Below are positions 1 through 10,257 of a DNA stretch of 64,000 nucleotides, in pieces (the first letter of the stretch is position 1; every line of letters starts with the position of its first letter). The stretch lies in assembly GCF_050947875.1 (NCBI RefSeq), contig NC_134569.1, forward strand, positions 187,356,067-187,420,066. The letters run 5' to 3'. The position numbers and the translations under genes were made by a program. The notes under the pieces are model-generated. The model did no database searches and had not been told where the DNA came from. It was given only the letters and a program-made list of their open reading frames with translations. Origin of the DNA: Dermacentor variabilis (Eukaryota > Arthropoda > Arachnida > Ixodida > Ixodidae).

Positions 1-177
1 GAAGTCGCAGTGATCGCAGTCATCACTTTTTCCTGGAGGTTTCCAAATTCTGGGGCGAGGCCTCGGATTCGCCGGCTTGTGCGGTGAACTGTAGTCAACT
101 CCAACTGTGGGGTGAGGTTCTTGCTGCCCAGTGAGGTCTCCTGCATAAGTCGAGCGTACCCAGCACCTCCACCAAAT
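1..177 (-). mobile_element. Ty3/gypsy element A, leader/gag start (truncated by window edge)
   Basis: Read on the minus strand, this stretch follows an LTR (178-320) and begins with a primer-binding site, so it is the first part of the internal region of a gypsy-type element that continues left of the window. After the PBS the minus strand reads into a proline-rich leader or gag N-terminus, but too little remains to identify a domain. Its 5' LTR faces the 5' LTR of element B across a (TA)n tract, so the two elements are head to head. The PBS and LTR logic is strong; the coding part is not assignable. Confidence 0.6.
159..174 (-). other. Primer-binding site of gypsy element A (tRNA-Ala type)
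   Basis: On the minus strand the sequence TGGTGGAGGTGCTGGG starts three bases after the LTR. It is the complement of a tRNA 3' end of the form CCCAGCACCTCCA+CCA, as in animal tRNA-Ala. The match to tRNA-Ala is from memory of that acceptor stem. Confidence 0.6.
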
Positions 178-319
178 TGTCGCATTTACCCTGCTGGAGT
201 ATACAAAGCTCAATCAAGATAGAGGCGGTTGCACTTTACGAAAACGCAAGCGACGACGCGCGATGCCGAGACGAACCTCGTTCTCCTCTTCAGTCTCTTG
301 CTGCGGCACACCATGTGGC

Positions 320-320
<1 letters not shown>
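178..320 (-). repeat. 5' LTR of gypsy element A (143 bp)
   Basis: The segment begins TG and ends CA on both strands. In element orientation it runs TGCCACATGG to AATGCGACA and is followed by a PBS. Its outer end lies directly against the (TA)n tract at 321-356. The partner LTR is outside the window, so the outer end is inferred from the TG/CA rule and the sharp change to TA repeats. Confidence 0.6.

Positions 321-356
<36 letters not shown>
321..356. repeat. (TA)n microsatellite between two gypsy LTRs
   Basis: Uninterrupted TA dinucleotides after a leading T. The 5' LTR of element A (minus) ends at 320 and the 5' LTR of element B (plus) starts at 357, so two elements abut the same tract in head-to-head orientation. 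Confidence 0.95.
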
Positions 357-359
<3 letters not shown>

Positions 360-514
360 ACTGTAAAATAGGGAGCGCAGTGGGGCTGTGGCTAGGGGAG
401 AGACAACGACGACGAGAAAGAACAACCTTGTTTCGGTGCTCGGTCGGCTACACTACCTCTCACTGCTCCAACGTTCTAGTCGCGAACGCTTACTGCTCAA
501 CGTGCTTCGCGACA
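357..514 (+). repeat. 5' LTR of gypsy element B (158 bp)
   Basis: Starts TGTACTG and ends GCGACA. It repeats at 5454-5609 with four substitutions and a GC present here but missing there. Both copies abut TA repeats on their outer sides. Confidence 0.93.
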
Positions 515-515
515 T

Positions 516-533
516 TTGGTGGAAGGTGCTGGA
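516..533 (+). other. Primer-binding site of gypsy element B
   Basis: TGGTGGAAGGTGCTGGA starts two bases after the 5' LTR. It matches the tRNA-Ala-type PBS of element A except for one extra A, so priming may be weakened. Confidence 0.6.
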
Positions 534-1878
534 CTTGTTGCCAACCTGGAACTCCGAAGCCGGACGATCCCTGTCACATCTCCCATGCCTGAGGAGACTA
601 GCCCTACCGCGCCACCCATGGCACCGCCTCCAGTCGTCTGTCCTAGTGCGCCACGCCAACGGGATCCTCCCATATTCAATGGAACTGACGATCATGACGT
701 AGAGGACTGGCTGTCGTCATACAACCGCGTGAGTGCCCACAACAAATCGTCTGAAGCTGACAAGCTTGGCTACGTCCCATTCTAGCTTTCCGGGGTCGCC
801 CATCTTTGGTTCCGCAACCATGAGGCTGACTTTTCCACCTGGTCAGCATTCCGAACGGCACTTCAAGAAGTATTCGTTCGCCCTGCTGTGCGCAAACTTC
901 GGGCTGAACAACAGCTTCGCTGTCGTGCCCAACAAAAGGGCGAAACGTTTACGAGCTACATTGAAGATGTAGTTGACATCTGCCGGCGTATAGACCCAGA
1001 TATGACCGAAGGTCAAGAACATATTGAAAGGCATCGAAGACGACGCCTTCCAGATGCTCTTGGCAAGGAATCCTCAGACGGTCAACGACATCATAACGCT
1101 TTGCCAGAGCTATGAGGAGCTGCGCAAACAGCGGCTTTCTACGCGCCGAGCTCTCGCTCCGGACGTCGCGCTTTCAGCTCTGAGTGATGGTGTCACTTCT
1201 ACTCCTTGCAGTTCAGAAATTTTCGACAGAATCAAGCAATTTGTACGAGAAGAAGTGGCGCGCCAACTCTCTCTTCTGCCACTCGCTCCAGCCTCAGAGC
1301 CGCGCTTGTCTCCAGATCTCCGTCACCTGATACAAGAACAAGTCGCTAACGCAGTACCACTTGCTCATCAACCGCCTCCTACGCCTGTGCCAGTTACGTA
1401 CGCTGCCGTTGTCGCTAATCCAAGGCCTCCTTCTGCAGGTAATCAATCCAGGCTTACCAGCGCCTTTTCCTCACCTCCGCAAGCAGCTGCAACATATTCT
1501 CCTGCCTCCCCCCCCCCCCCAAGCAGCTACTGGCCGCCACAGCAGCCCGTGCGCCCACCTCGCCAATATTTCCAACAGTCTACGCCCGCTGTTCTCAATC
1601 CATGGCGCACCCATGACAATCGGCCTATCTGTTATTCGTGTGGCCTACCTGGGCATGTAGCACTGCTTTGCCGCCGGCGTGGATGGTTTCCTTCGGATTC
1701 TCCGAGAGCACAAAGTAACGGTTTCGACTCTCCGTCCCGTTCTGCTCCTGCCGCTCAGCCCTTCGAAGCCTCGTCTCCTCTTTCCCGACCCTTCAATACC
1801 CGTCGGTCTCCGTCTCCCCGTCGGCGTTCTCTGTCGCCGCTTATCCGTCGTCCTGAAGCTATCCGAGAGGAAAACTAA
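516..1878 (+). pseudogene. gag of gypsy element B (broken)
   Basis: The Gag structural protein forms the particle and packages element RNA. Homology to the intact gag of element C covers the whole length: an RSRT-type N-terminus, a central capsid-like region with the [10 protein letters not shown] motif, a basic serine/arginine tail and a zinc knuckle (CYSCGLPGHVALLC, about 1630-1675). The reading frame starting near 516 meets a TAG at 783-785 where element C has a tyrosine codon, resumes in the same frame, then shifts near 1018 into the frame that runs 1024-1878. The ORF ends GAG GAA AAC TAA, the same ending as in element C. Confidence 0.85.
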
Positions 1879-4800
1879 GGACCGCAGTTCCGGAGGCAAG
1901 AACTGCGATCTCAGCGAACTCCTCAAGACCTCATTTATTTCCTGCGAACGTGCTTGAAGTTTATGCAGAAGACATTGCCGTTCATGCGCTTGCAGACACG
2001 GGAGCAGCAATATCAGTGCTTTCGGACCAGCTTCGTCTTACCCTTAGAAAAGTCGCGACGACTTATTCAGCCATTTCATTACGTACAGCAAGCGCTGCGC
2101 CGATTTAACCGTTAGGGTAGTGCACAGAGCGTGTTGTTATAAGCGGCGCTTTATACCATATTGAGTTCGTTGTTCTGCCTCGCTGCTCCCATGCCATGAT
2201 TTTAGGCTGCGACTTTCTGTCCTCTCATCATGCCGTTATAGATTGTGGCCGTGCTGAACTCGCGCTGTCGCCATTCGGCACCAACGTTTTTGAAGATACT
2301 GATGACACTTCCAGTCGTGTGTTCGTCACCGCCGACACCGAGATTCCTCCATACTCTGCCGCACTTGTACCCGTTTCCTGCGTTGGGTTTTCCGACTCCA
2401 CAGTTCTTTTCACGCCGTCTAAGCTTGTTGCTCGCCGCCATCCTTTCTTGCTTCCTTTTGCCCTTCTTGCCATTCGACAAGGTTCGAGCGCACTTTATGT
2501 ATCGAACCTGTTTCCTTGCCCTGCTAGGCTGCTCCACAATGAGTGTCTTGGTTATGCCGACGAAATCGAACCAAGCTTCCTTTACGATGTGCCTGACGAC
2601 CCGGCTTCTCCTCCGGTTGACGCTCTGGCCCTTCAAGTTTCTCCTGCGACGCCGCCATGTGACCCAACATTTTACCAGAGTATTGATCCCAACCTCACTC
2701 CAGCGCAGCACGCCCAGATCGTCCATATTCTAGACCGCTTTCGCACGTCATTCGACCTACAACCATCTCGCTTAGACCGTACTTCCACTGTTGTCCATCA
2801 CATCGACACCGCCAACCATGCGCCTTTACGCCACACGCCGTCTCGTGTATCCGCCACGGAGCATCGCTGAGCAAGTTGCAGACATGCTCCAACGCGGTGT
2901 CACACAACCTTCGCACAGTCCCTGGGCTTCTCCTGTAGTGCTGGTAAAAAAGAAAGATGGCACAATTCGCTTTTGCGTGGACTACCGGCGACTTAATAAG
3001 ATCACACGCAAGGACGTTTATCCGCTACCCCGTATTGACGACGCGCTAGACTGCCTCCAAGGCGCTGAATTCTACTCATCCTTAGACTTACGATCCGGGT
3101 ACTGGCAAGTGCCAGTGGCTGAGTCAGACCGTCCGAAAACGGCCTTCATCACACCTGACGGTTCATTTGAATTCACCGTGATGCCATTTGGCCTGTGTAA
3201 TGCGCCTGCCACATTTGAAAGAATGATGGACAACATCTTGCGCGGTCTCAAATGGCAGATATGCCTGTGTTATCTGGACGACATCGTTATCTTTTCACCG
3301 GACTTCCCTTCCCACTTACTTCGACTTGAACGCGTCCTAAAGTGCATCGCCGATGCTGGCCTCCAGCTTAACTTGAAGAAGTGTCACTTCGCTGCCCGGG
3401 AGCTGGTCATCCTCGGCCATGTCGTGTCGACAGAAGGTGTACTTCCTGATCCGGCGAAACTATAAGCTGTTGCCCAGTTTCCCCGACCAACGACTTTGAA
3501 AGAACTGCGCAGCTTCATCGGATTAGCGTCATACTTTCGCCGTTTCATCCGCAATTTTGCCACTATAATAGCACCTTTAACGCAGCTTCTTCATGGTGGC
3601 CACAACCTTTCAACCTGGTCACCGGATTGCGATGCCGCCTTCACAAAGCTGCGCCGTCTCTTGACGTCACCACCAATCCTGCGCCATTTCGACCCCAGTG
3701 CTCCAACTGAAATACACACGGATGCCAGTGGCGTTGGCCTTGGGGCCGTTCTCGCTCAGAGAAAGGCTGGCTTCGATGAGTACATCGTTGCCTTCGCCAG
3801 TCGTGCACTCACTAAACCTGAATTGAACTATTCTGTTACAGAAAAGGAGTGCCTGGCTATAATTTGGGCCATAACCAAATTCCGTCCGTATCTTTATGGC
3901 CGCCCGTTTGATGTCATAACTGATCACCATTCGCTGTGCTGGCTGTCATGCTTAAAAGAACCGTCCGGTCGTCTTGCTCGATGGGCCCTTCGACTGCAGG
4001 AGTATGACATTCGCGTACTGTATCGTTCTGGACGAAAACATTCGGATGCGGATGCCTTGTCTCGTTCACCACTAACAGACGAGGCTAGCTTCCCGAACGC
4101 CTCATTGTCCGAGTCTTCCCTTGCTGCCACGGACATTCTTCTGGAGCAGAAGAAAGACCCATGGATTGTGTCCATGCTGCGTTTTTTGTCCAGCCCATCG
4201 ACACCCACTAACAATCGCGCATTACGTCGCCAAGCACATCACTTCTCCATTCGCGACGGGCTCCTGTACCGTCGCAACTACCTCCCGGACGGCCGCAAAT
4301 GGTTGCTTGTCATCCCGCGACACCTGCGTTCCGATATTTGCGCAGCGTTCCACGACGATCCCCAATGCGCGCATGCAGGGGTACTGAAGACATACGAGCG
4401 TCTACGCCTTCGTTACTACTGGCGGGGGATGTATCGATTCATCCATCATTATGTCCGCTCCTGTTTGGTTTGCCAACGCCGTAAAGATCCCCCTCGTCGT
4501 TCAACCACCCCATTGCAGCCTTTGCATTGCCCAGCACGCGCTTTTGATCGAGTCGGCATCGACATTTATGGACCTCTGCCAACCACATCAGATGGCAATC
4601 GCTGGGTAATTGTGGCCATCGACCATCTTACGCGCTATGCGGAAACTTCCCCTTTGTCCAGCGCTTCTGCACGTGACGTCGCCTGGTTTCTCCTGCGCCA
4701 CATCATCCTTCGCCACGGAGCTCTCAGGGAATTACTCAGTGACAGAGGCCGCGTCTTCCTCTACGACGTCATCGAGGCTCTCCTCAAAGAATGCCGCATC

Positions 4801-5415
4801 ATTCATCGCACCACTACTGCGTATCATCCGCAGACTAATGGCATGACCGAGCGGTTCAATCGCACTCTTGGTGACATGCTGGCCATGTACGTTGCATCCG
4901 ACCAAACCAAATGGGACCATGTTCTACCTTTTCTGACCTACGCTTACAACACCGCCACGCAGACTACCACGGGATTTTCGCCCTTCTTTCTCCTGTACGG
5001 ACGCGAACCTTTTTCCACAATGGATACTATCCTTCCGTACCGCCCTGACTCCACGGAAACAACTACCCTATCCGAAGCTGCTGCACACGCAGAAGAGTGT
5101 CGCAAGCTTTCCCGTATATTTACGTCAGAAGACCAGCAACGTCAGAAGCACCATCGAGAAAGTTCCAATGCTCCTGTATCCTATGCTCCTGGCTCGCTAG
5201 TGTGGCTTTGGGTTCCAGCCTCTACCACTGGACTGTCACCGAAACTCGCGTCGAAGTACCAAGGCCCATACCGCGTGATCAAACAAACGTCTCCAGTCAA
5301 CTACATTGTGGAACCCCTCGAGCTACCTTTGGATCATCGCCGTCGTGGCCGCGAAATTGTGCATGCCTAGCGTCTCAAGCCCTACTATGATCCGCCTGTG
5401 CTGTCCTACCCGTAG
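1869..5415 (+). pseudogene. pol of gypsy element B: protease-RT-RNase H-integrase (broken)
   Basis: The pol frame opens at the GGAAAAC sequence overlapping the end of gag, in the -1 frame relative to gag. Domains in order: protease with DTGA near 1990, reverse transcriptase with YLDD near 3270, RNase H with HTDASG near 3720, integrase with the HHCC zinc site about 4360-4480 and the GIDIYG and LSDRGR catalytic blocks, and a C-terminal RLKPYYDP. Breaks: TAA at 2106 and TAG at 2118 after the protease motif, a one-base shift near 2863 just before the RT core, TAA near 3463, and TAG at 5368 shortly before the natural end at about 5415. The long 3496-5370 stretch (624 codons) is otherwise open. Confidence 0.9.
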
Positions 5416-5441
5416 GTCACCGGGACGGCTTCCTTTTCCGC

Positions 5442-5453
5442 GGGGGAGATAAC
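5442..5453 (+). other. Polypurine tract of gypsy element B
   Basis: GGGGGAGATAAC lies directly before the 3' LTR, where plus-strand DNA synthesis would be primed. Confidence 0.7.
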
Positions 5454-5606
5454 TGTACTGTAAAATAGGGAGCAGTGGGGCTGTGGCTAGGGGAGAGACA
5501 ACGACGACGAGAAAGAACAACCTTGTTTCGGTGCTCGGTCGGCTACACTACCTCTCGCTGCTCCGACGTTCGAGTCGCGAACGCTTACTGCTCAAAGTGC
5601 TTCGCG

Positions 5607-5609
<3 letters not shown>
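5454..5609 (+). repeat. 3' LTR of gypsy element B (156 bp)
   Basis: Direct repeat of 357-514. It ends GCGACA and is followed at once by a (TA)n tract. Confidence 0.93.

Positions 5610-5655
<46 letters not shown>
5610..5655. repeat. (TA)n microsatellite, right flank of gypsy element B
   Basis: About 46 bases of AT/TA dinucleotides followed by a short TG-rich run. With 321-356 it forms the two halves of the TA array that received element B. Confidence 0.95.
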
Positions 5656-5658
<3 letters not shown>

Positions 5659-7801
5659 TGTGTCTGTGTGTGTCATGTTTTGAAAACATATGTACATTCA
5701 GGAGTGCCTACACGCTCTTCTCGCCTGCTCCAGTGACGAAAAGGAGAGCCTTTCTGTGTACCATAGTAAAACATTGAAAGGTTTTTGCTGTACCCACTAT
5801 ATCACTTATCATGTAGATCTGTCGCAATACAGAGTAGCAGTGGTTCATAATACTAGCCTATCCTAACATAACTGTAAATTGGCACATACCGACATGCTGT
5901 GAAACAGCTGTTTCAACGCTGCTGGTGCTGGCAATTTCCGCAGCACTGCGGTGGTACAGTTGAATGCCACCTGCATAGTGATAAATGCATATGCATGTTA
6001 CCAACTCAGTAGCTGATGGCGCTTTCATAAGCTGTACACCGCACAATAAAGTAATCTAGACAACTTTATTGGAACAAATGCACATAATTAGAACACCATT
6101 TGAACACTAACATGAATAATTGCCCCCAATCGCTCACTCACTAAGGGATAATACTACTGAAACATCAGTGCAGAGGTCAGAATAACACAGCCTATAAAGG
6201 ACAAGCTTTTTTTGAGGAAAACAGCTATAACAGCGGTTAGTTTTCTTGATCATTTTATGTGCTAGCTGTGCTTTAAATTCCATGCAGTACAATAAAAGAT
6301 GAAATTCAGCATTTCTAGCAGCAGAAGTCGTTCTCAGCCTCATGGTACAACTGATTTTTGCACTGTTTCTGTCAGTGAGCCAACACATACAAAGAAAACC
6401 GAATTCACACATGCATATACAGTGTCATTTGCACTTCTCCGTCTGAAAACACAGTAACCAGTTCGAATGCTGCTGAAAGGAAAGGTTATATAGAGTGCGA
6501 CACTGCATAAAACTACCACTTATAACTGTATCTGTATGATCTGCTGATTGGAGAGGTAGTCTCATGCCATTTCTAGTCTATTTTAGAAGCATAACTAATG
6601 GATGAAATAAATTCCATTCATACGTTACGAATTTCACACATCCACAGTTTGGTTACATATCTTGTGAGAAAAAGACATGCTTATCTGGAATAGCAACCTT
6701 TTTCCTGCTGCAAAACCTTCCTTCTAATTAATGGAATAACTTTACAGCGTAATAATATATCGTGTCTCTCGCGACTACTTGCTGGCACTGGCAAATTACA
6801 GTATTGGTATCTGGCTCATTGGGTCACAATACTGCCTAATACAAATGCTTCATGAACACGAGCACATGTCCCTCGCAGAGAATGGCAACCATATATACCT
6901 CTGTGAGACATGATCGCGCCTTTTGAGTCCAAATTCACGTTAGAACGGCATCACCACCTCATTGAGAACACAAACAAAAACACTCAGTGCAAGCGAGCAG
7001 CCGACTGGATAATGTGAAATTGAAATTGATGTCCACTTACTGGTGGCCTGTGTTTGAGCGACTTCTGGCAGTTAACTGGTGCTGAGAAATACACGTCCTG
7101 GGTTGTCCCTACAAAACATACAGGGCTATTTATGTCAACTGCTGAATATGTATACACCGGCATTTCATAATTAAGTCAGAAAACAAGCGAGTAAACCAGT
7201 AAACAAATGTGATGTAAACAGAGTACACGTAATAAGATAGGCTGTCAACTGGTAATGCATTCCGCGAAACACCTAATGCATAGGAAAGACTATATGTATA
7301 CACACGATGTTGACACGCAATTTAATGCGCTCTAGTTTTTTCCGTGTAATATAATCAAGTCAAATTATTATGTGTCTCGTGGCTTGAGCGTAATTAGTGT
7401 AAATTACGCACTAAATTATGTACCCTGCGAAACTTTTCTTCAAGACGCACCTGTGCGCGCTTCGAATGAGTAGCGTTGTAAAATTTACGTACATGGCATT
7501 TAATGAAATTGCTGAACACGGATTTCCTTTGTCCTGTGTCGTGTACAGTGAGCTACCTGCCCTAGCCCCCCCCCCCCCCCGCCCACCTATTTTTTTGTAT
7601 TAGCCATACTGCATGGCACTGCACCTATACGTGCGTCAGTAAACCTCACGACGTAGAAATAGAAAAAAATACAGAAGTGCCACTCACCAATTCGTGCATG
7701 TACTGGGCTGTGCCCACAGTATAAGCGCTAACCGGCCTGGAATGGTGCAGTAGGTTCATTGTTCGCGGAACGGCGAAATCCGTCGCACTCACATTGCGGG
7801 G
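5656..7801. other. AT-rich non-coding stretch
   Basis: No reading frame here has recognisable protein content; the longest ORFs are 60-110 codons and look random. There is a poly-C run of about 14 bases at 7567-7580. I see no repeat unit, RNA gene or clear promoter. Confidence 0.6.
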
Positions 7802-7920
7802 CATTGCAGTGGCCTCACAACGCACCTTTCATGTCCACTGGTGAAAACATATCACCCTGCTGCGCGCGCGCGAAGGGCGCCGCCAACACAGTTACAAAGC
7901 TCTGCAACCAGTTTACACAA

Positions 7921-8550
7921 GACGAAGGAAGGAAACTCAGGAGAGGCCCTGACGTCACTCTTTGTGAAGCTAAAGTGAAGCCGGAAGCTGGCGTTGCTCC
8001 GCCTATCGGGCCCGCTCTCCTCTCTTATTTACATTTCTCGTGAAACCACGCCACGCTGCGCGCAACCTGGCTGCTCGGACGCGCGCGCTCCGCAGCAGCA
8101 CTGAATAATCGTGAGCACGTTAGCATGATCCCGCCAAAGAGGGCAAACATTCCTGCGGATATTCCTTCGTCCGTTGTCATTGCCGTGGCTCGGTACATTG
8201 CGTACGGCGTTGCATGCACGTTCATTTCATGAACTTTAGTTCCTCCTGTCCCACCTGGCCACAGCAACATCCGGTAGAGCACGGTCCAGACAACGCAGCG
8301 CAACAAAACACGGAGACCAACGCAAACCTGCCCGCACGGCGCCTTTGCCACGGTACGAAACCTACGGGAGCAACACGTGTGAGCGCACAGAACAATAACA
8401 AAGCCGCCATTATGGCCCGAAAGGCGTGACCGCTACAGCAAAGAAATAAAGAAACTGCAAAAAAAGGAGAACCTACTACGTCATTTCCTCCACACTTATC
8501 TCCTAGCGCGTGGAGGAGGTAGGGCCTCTCCTTAGTTTCCTTCCTACATG
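7921..8550. mobile_element. hAT-like MITE, copy 1 (630 bp)
   Basis: Terminal inverted repeats: AGGAAGGAAACTCAGGAGAG at 7926 and its near-complement ending at 8545, with one mismatch over 25 bp, extended outward by five weaker bases. It is flanked by TTACACAA (7913-7920) and TTGCACAA (8551-8558), an 8-bp target duplication with one later change. A second copy lies at 26459-27083 in the same orientation. The element has no coding capacity, so it must be moved by a transposase from elsewhere. An 8-bp duplication with CA-type ends points to hAT, though P-like elements also make 8-bp duplications. Confidence 0.85.
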
Positions 8551-8584
8551 TTGCACAAGAAGCCCGCCGAACGGGAGCTTCGAC

Positions 8585-8699
8585 AGGCAAGGGCAGCAGC
8601 ACAGGCCACAGGGGCTCTGCAAGGAGTTCTCCATCCGCCGCCCAAGTCTTCGACAACTACTCCTTTCCCTTCGAAATAAATGTTTCTACTACTACTACT
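8585..8699 (+). mobile_element. Short retroposed fragment with (TAC)n tail
   Basis: Compared with tandem copy 2, copy 1 has about 115 extra bases here, bounded by TCGACA on both sides. The insert ends AATAAATGTTTCTACTACTACT, which looks like a LINE or SINE 3' end with a simple-repeat tail. The source element is not identified. Confidence 0.6.
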
Positions 8700-8950
8700 C
8701 GACAAGGCGTGTCCGGACGGCTCCTCCGATGTCAATCCGAAACTTCTCCTGGGGCCATTGCATTGGCCTCGCAACACACCTTTCATGTCCACTGGTGAAA
8801 ACATACCGCCCTGCTGCCTGCGCGAAGGGCGCCGCCAATGCAGTTACAAAACTTTGCAACCGGTATGCACAAATAGTCCGCAGAACGAGGAGCTTCGACA
8901 AGGCGCCTCCGCACGGCTCCTCCGATGTCAATCCGAAGCTTCTCCTCTCT

Positions 8951-9900
8951 TGTATATATTTTTCTCTTTTCATTCGCGCATGCGCGGTGAGTTTGTTTAT
9001 ATATGGCGCTTCGGCAGTTTCAGTTTCGGCGCATTCGGCCGCGGATCGCGCACGAACATCGGTGTGCGGGGCCGTATGCGGACATGGGCCGCGTATCAGC
9101 GAGTGCATATAGGCAGTACTAGTTGGTTTGGAGGCGGCTTGAAGAGTGTCACGTATATCTCCCTTTGTCGAGCTGGCCAAAGCCGTTATATTAAGCAGTA
9201 CGTCGAAGGGTGCCGTTTCTAGCCAGGCTGTTTATCCAGGACCAGGCTAAGAGTCTACGGTTGTTACTGCTCCCACACAAGCATCTTTGATGTTATTTAG
9301 AAGGTATGTATATCGCCGTAACGCGCGAGAAAGCTATGATCCGTCACGACTTACTTAGCACGAGCGCTGCAGGTGCGAAACAGTCTGTCTGACACGGCGG
9401 TCGCCAAATCGGGCGTCAGAGCGCGCTGCTTCACCTTTTTTACAGCGCCGGCAGCGAGCGTCCGAGCGCAAACAAACTAGACCCCACTACGCAATGCCGG
9501 CATGCCCAGGGACAAACGCCTACAACACACGCTAGGAAACCTTCTCCATAGTGCCTACTTAGAGTCATACATTCAAGGAGCAAAAGCCCCCAGATTTTCT
9601 CTCTCGCGCCCGCTTTTACTCACGCCTGCGCACAAACCGCTAGCGATCCCTCAGATGAACGTCTCGTGTAGCCGTGCACCCTCCAGAGCAATCCTAGTAT
9701 ACGTATCAGCATGGCGCTACACGACAAACGGCGCTGCGATGGCGAAGTGGTGGCACCCTCCATAATAGGGTCTATAGACCAGAACACGATAGCCTCGCAC
9801 ATAGACTAACCGAACACGTACTCTCGCATCCGTATTGTCCGGTCGACCAGCGCCATATTGTACTGGGCTGCCAAAGTGCGTTCGCCGGCGACCGGTAGAA
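8951..9900. other. Non-coding stretch left of the THAP transposase
   Basis: No supported gene. This stretch should hold the left end and promoter of the two-gene transposon, but I could not find a terminal inverted repeat matching the right side near 26.4 kb. Confidence 0.5.
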
Positions 9901-10180
9901 ATGGCAAGCGCCAGCTCTAGGACTCCAAAGTGCAGAAATGTGCCCGTTCACGCGGATCCAAAGTATTTGTTTCGTCGTGTTTGGATGCCAAAACAACCAG
10001 CGCAAGAGGAGCAGGTTGCTTAACGCTGTTTGCGAAGAGCACAACACACGTAGGGAATCGTGCCGGTGCGGTGTTTTCAGCCTGCACCGATTTCCATCCG
10101 CAACGAAGAATGCCAAGCTGCGCCACCGGTGGATAGCTGCAGTGAATAGGAAGAACTATCAACCCGGTGAAAATGCACGA

Positions 10181-10257
10181 GTGAGTATTCGATCCGCGTA
10201 TATTTTGGTGCTACTTTCAACTTTGCGCCCTACGAACGTAATATGTGTGACACGCAG
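10181..10257 (+). other. Intron 1 of the THAP transposase
   Basis: GTGAGT at 10181 and CACGCAG ending at 10257 bracket 77 bases. Joining 10180 to 10258 gives ENARVCSEHF, the expected THAP sequence, which confirms the splice sites. Confidence 0.8.

Larger units (their letters stand above)
357..5609 (+). mobile_element. Ty3/gypsy LTR retrotransposon B, full length but decayed
   Basis: This copy has both LTRs (357-514 and 5454-5609), a PBS, gag, pol and a polypurine tract in the expected order, about 5.25 kb in all. The LTRs differ by four substitutions and one GC dinucleotide indel. The element lies inside a TA repeat: 321-356 on the left and 5610-5655 on the right. It is inactive: gag has a stop and a frameshift, the protease region has two stops, and reverse transcriptase has a frameshift and a stop. 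It is related to element C at 31-36 kb by gag and pol sequence, but has different LTRs. Confidence 0.9.
7802..8950. repeat. Tandem duplication of an approximately 190-bp unit, copy 1 interrupted
   Basis: Copy 1 starts CATTGCAGTGGCC at 7802 and copy 2 starts CATTGCATTGGCC at 8756. Both continue through TTTCATGTCCACTGGTGAAA, GAAGGGCGCCGCCAA and CTCCTCCGATGTCAATCCGA. Copy 1 is lengthened by a MITE (7921-8550) and a small retroposed piece (about 8585-8699). Copy 2 (8756-8950) has neither insertion, so it works as the empty-site reference. ORFs on either strand here reflect the duplication and I do not assign a function. Confidence 0.85.

Noticed and set aside
263..371. ORFs rich in alternating isoleucine and tyrosine
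   Set aside because: They are translations of the (TA)n tract and have no coding meaning; the same holds at 5590-5660 and 57420-57500.
8695..9180. 161-codon minus-strand ORF in the tandem duplication
   Set aside because: Its content follows the duplicated repeat, contains no recognised domain, and overlaps equally long ORFs on the other strand.
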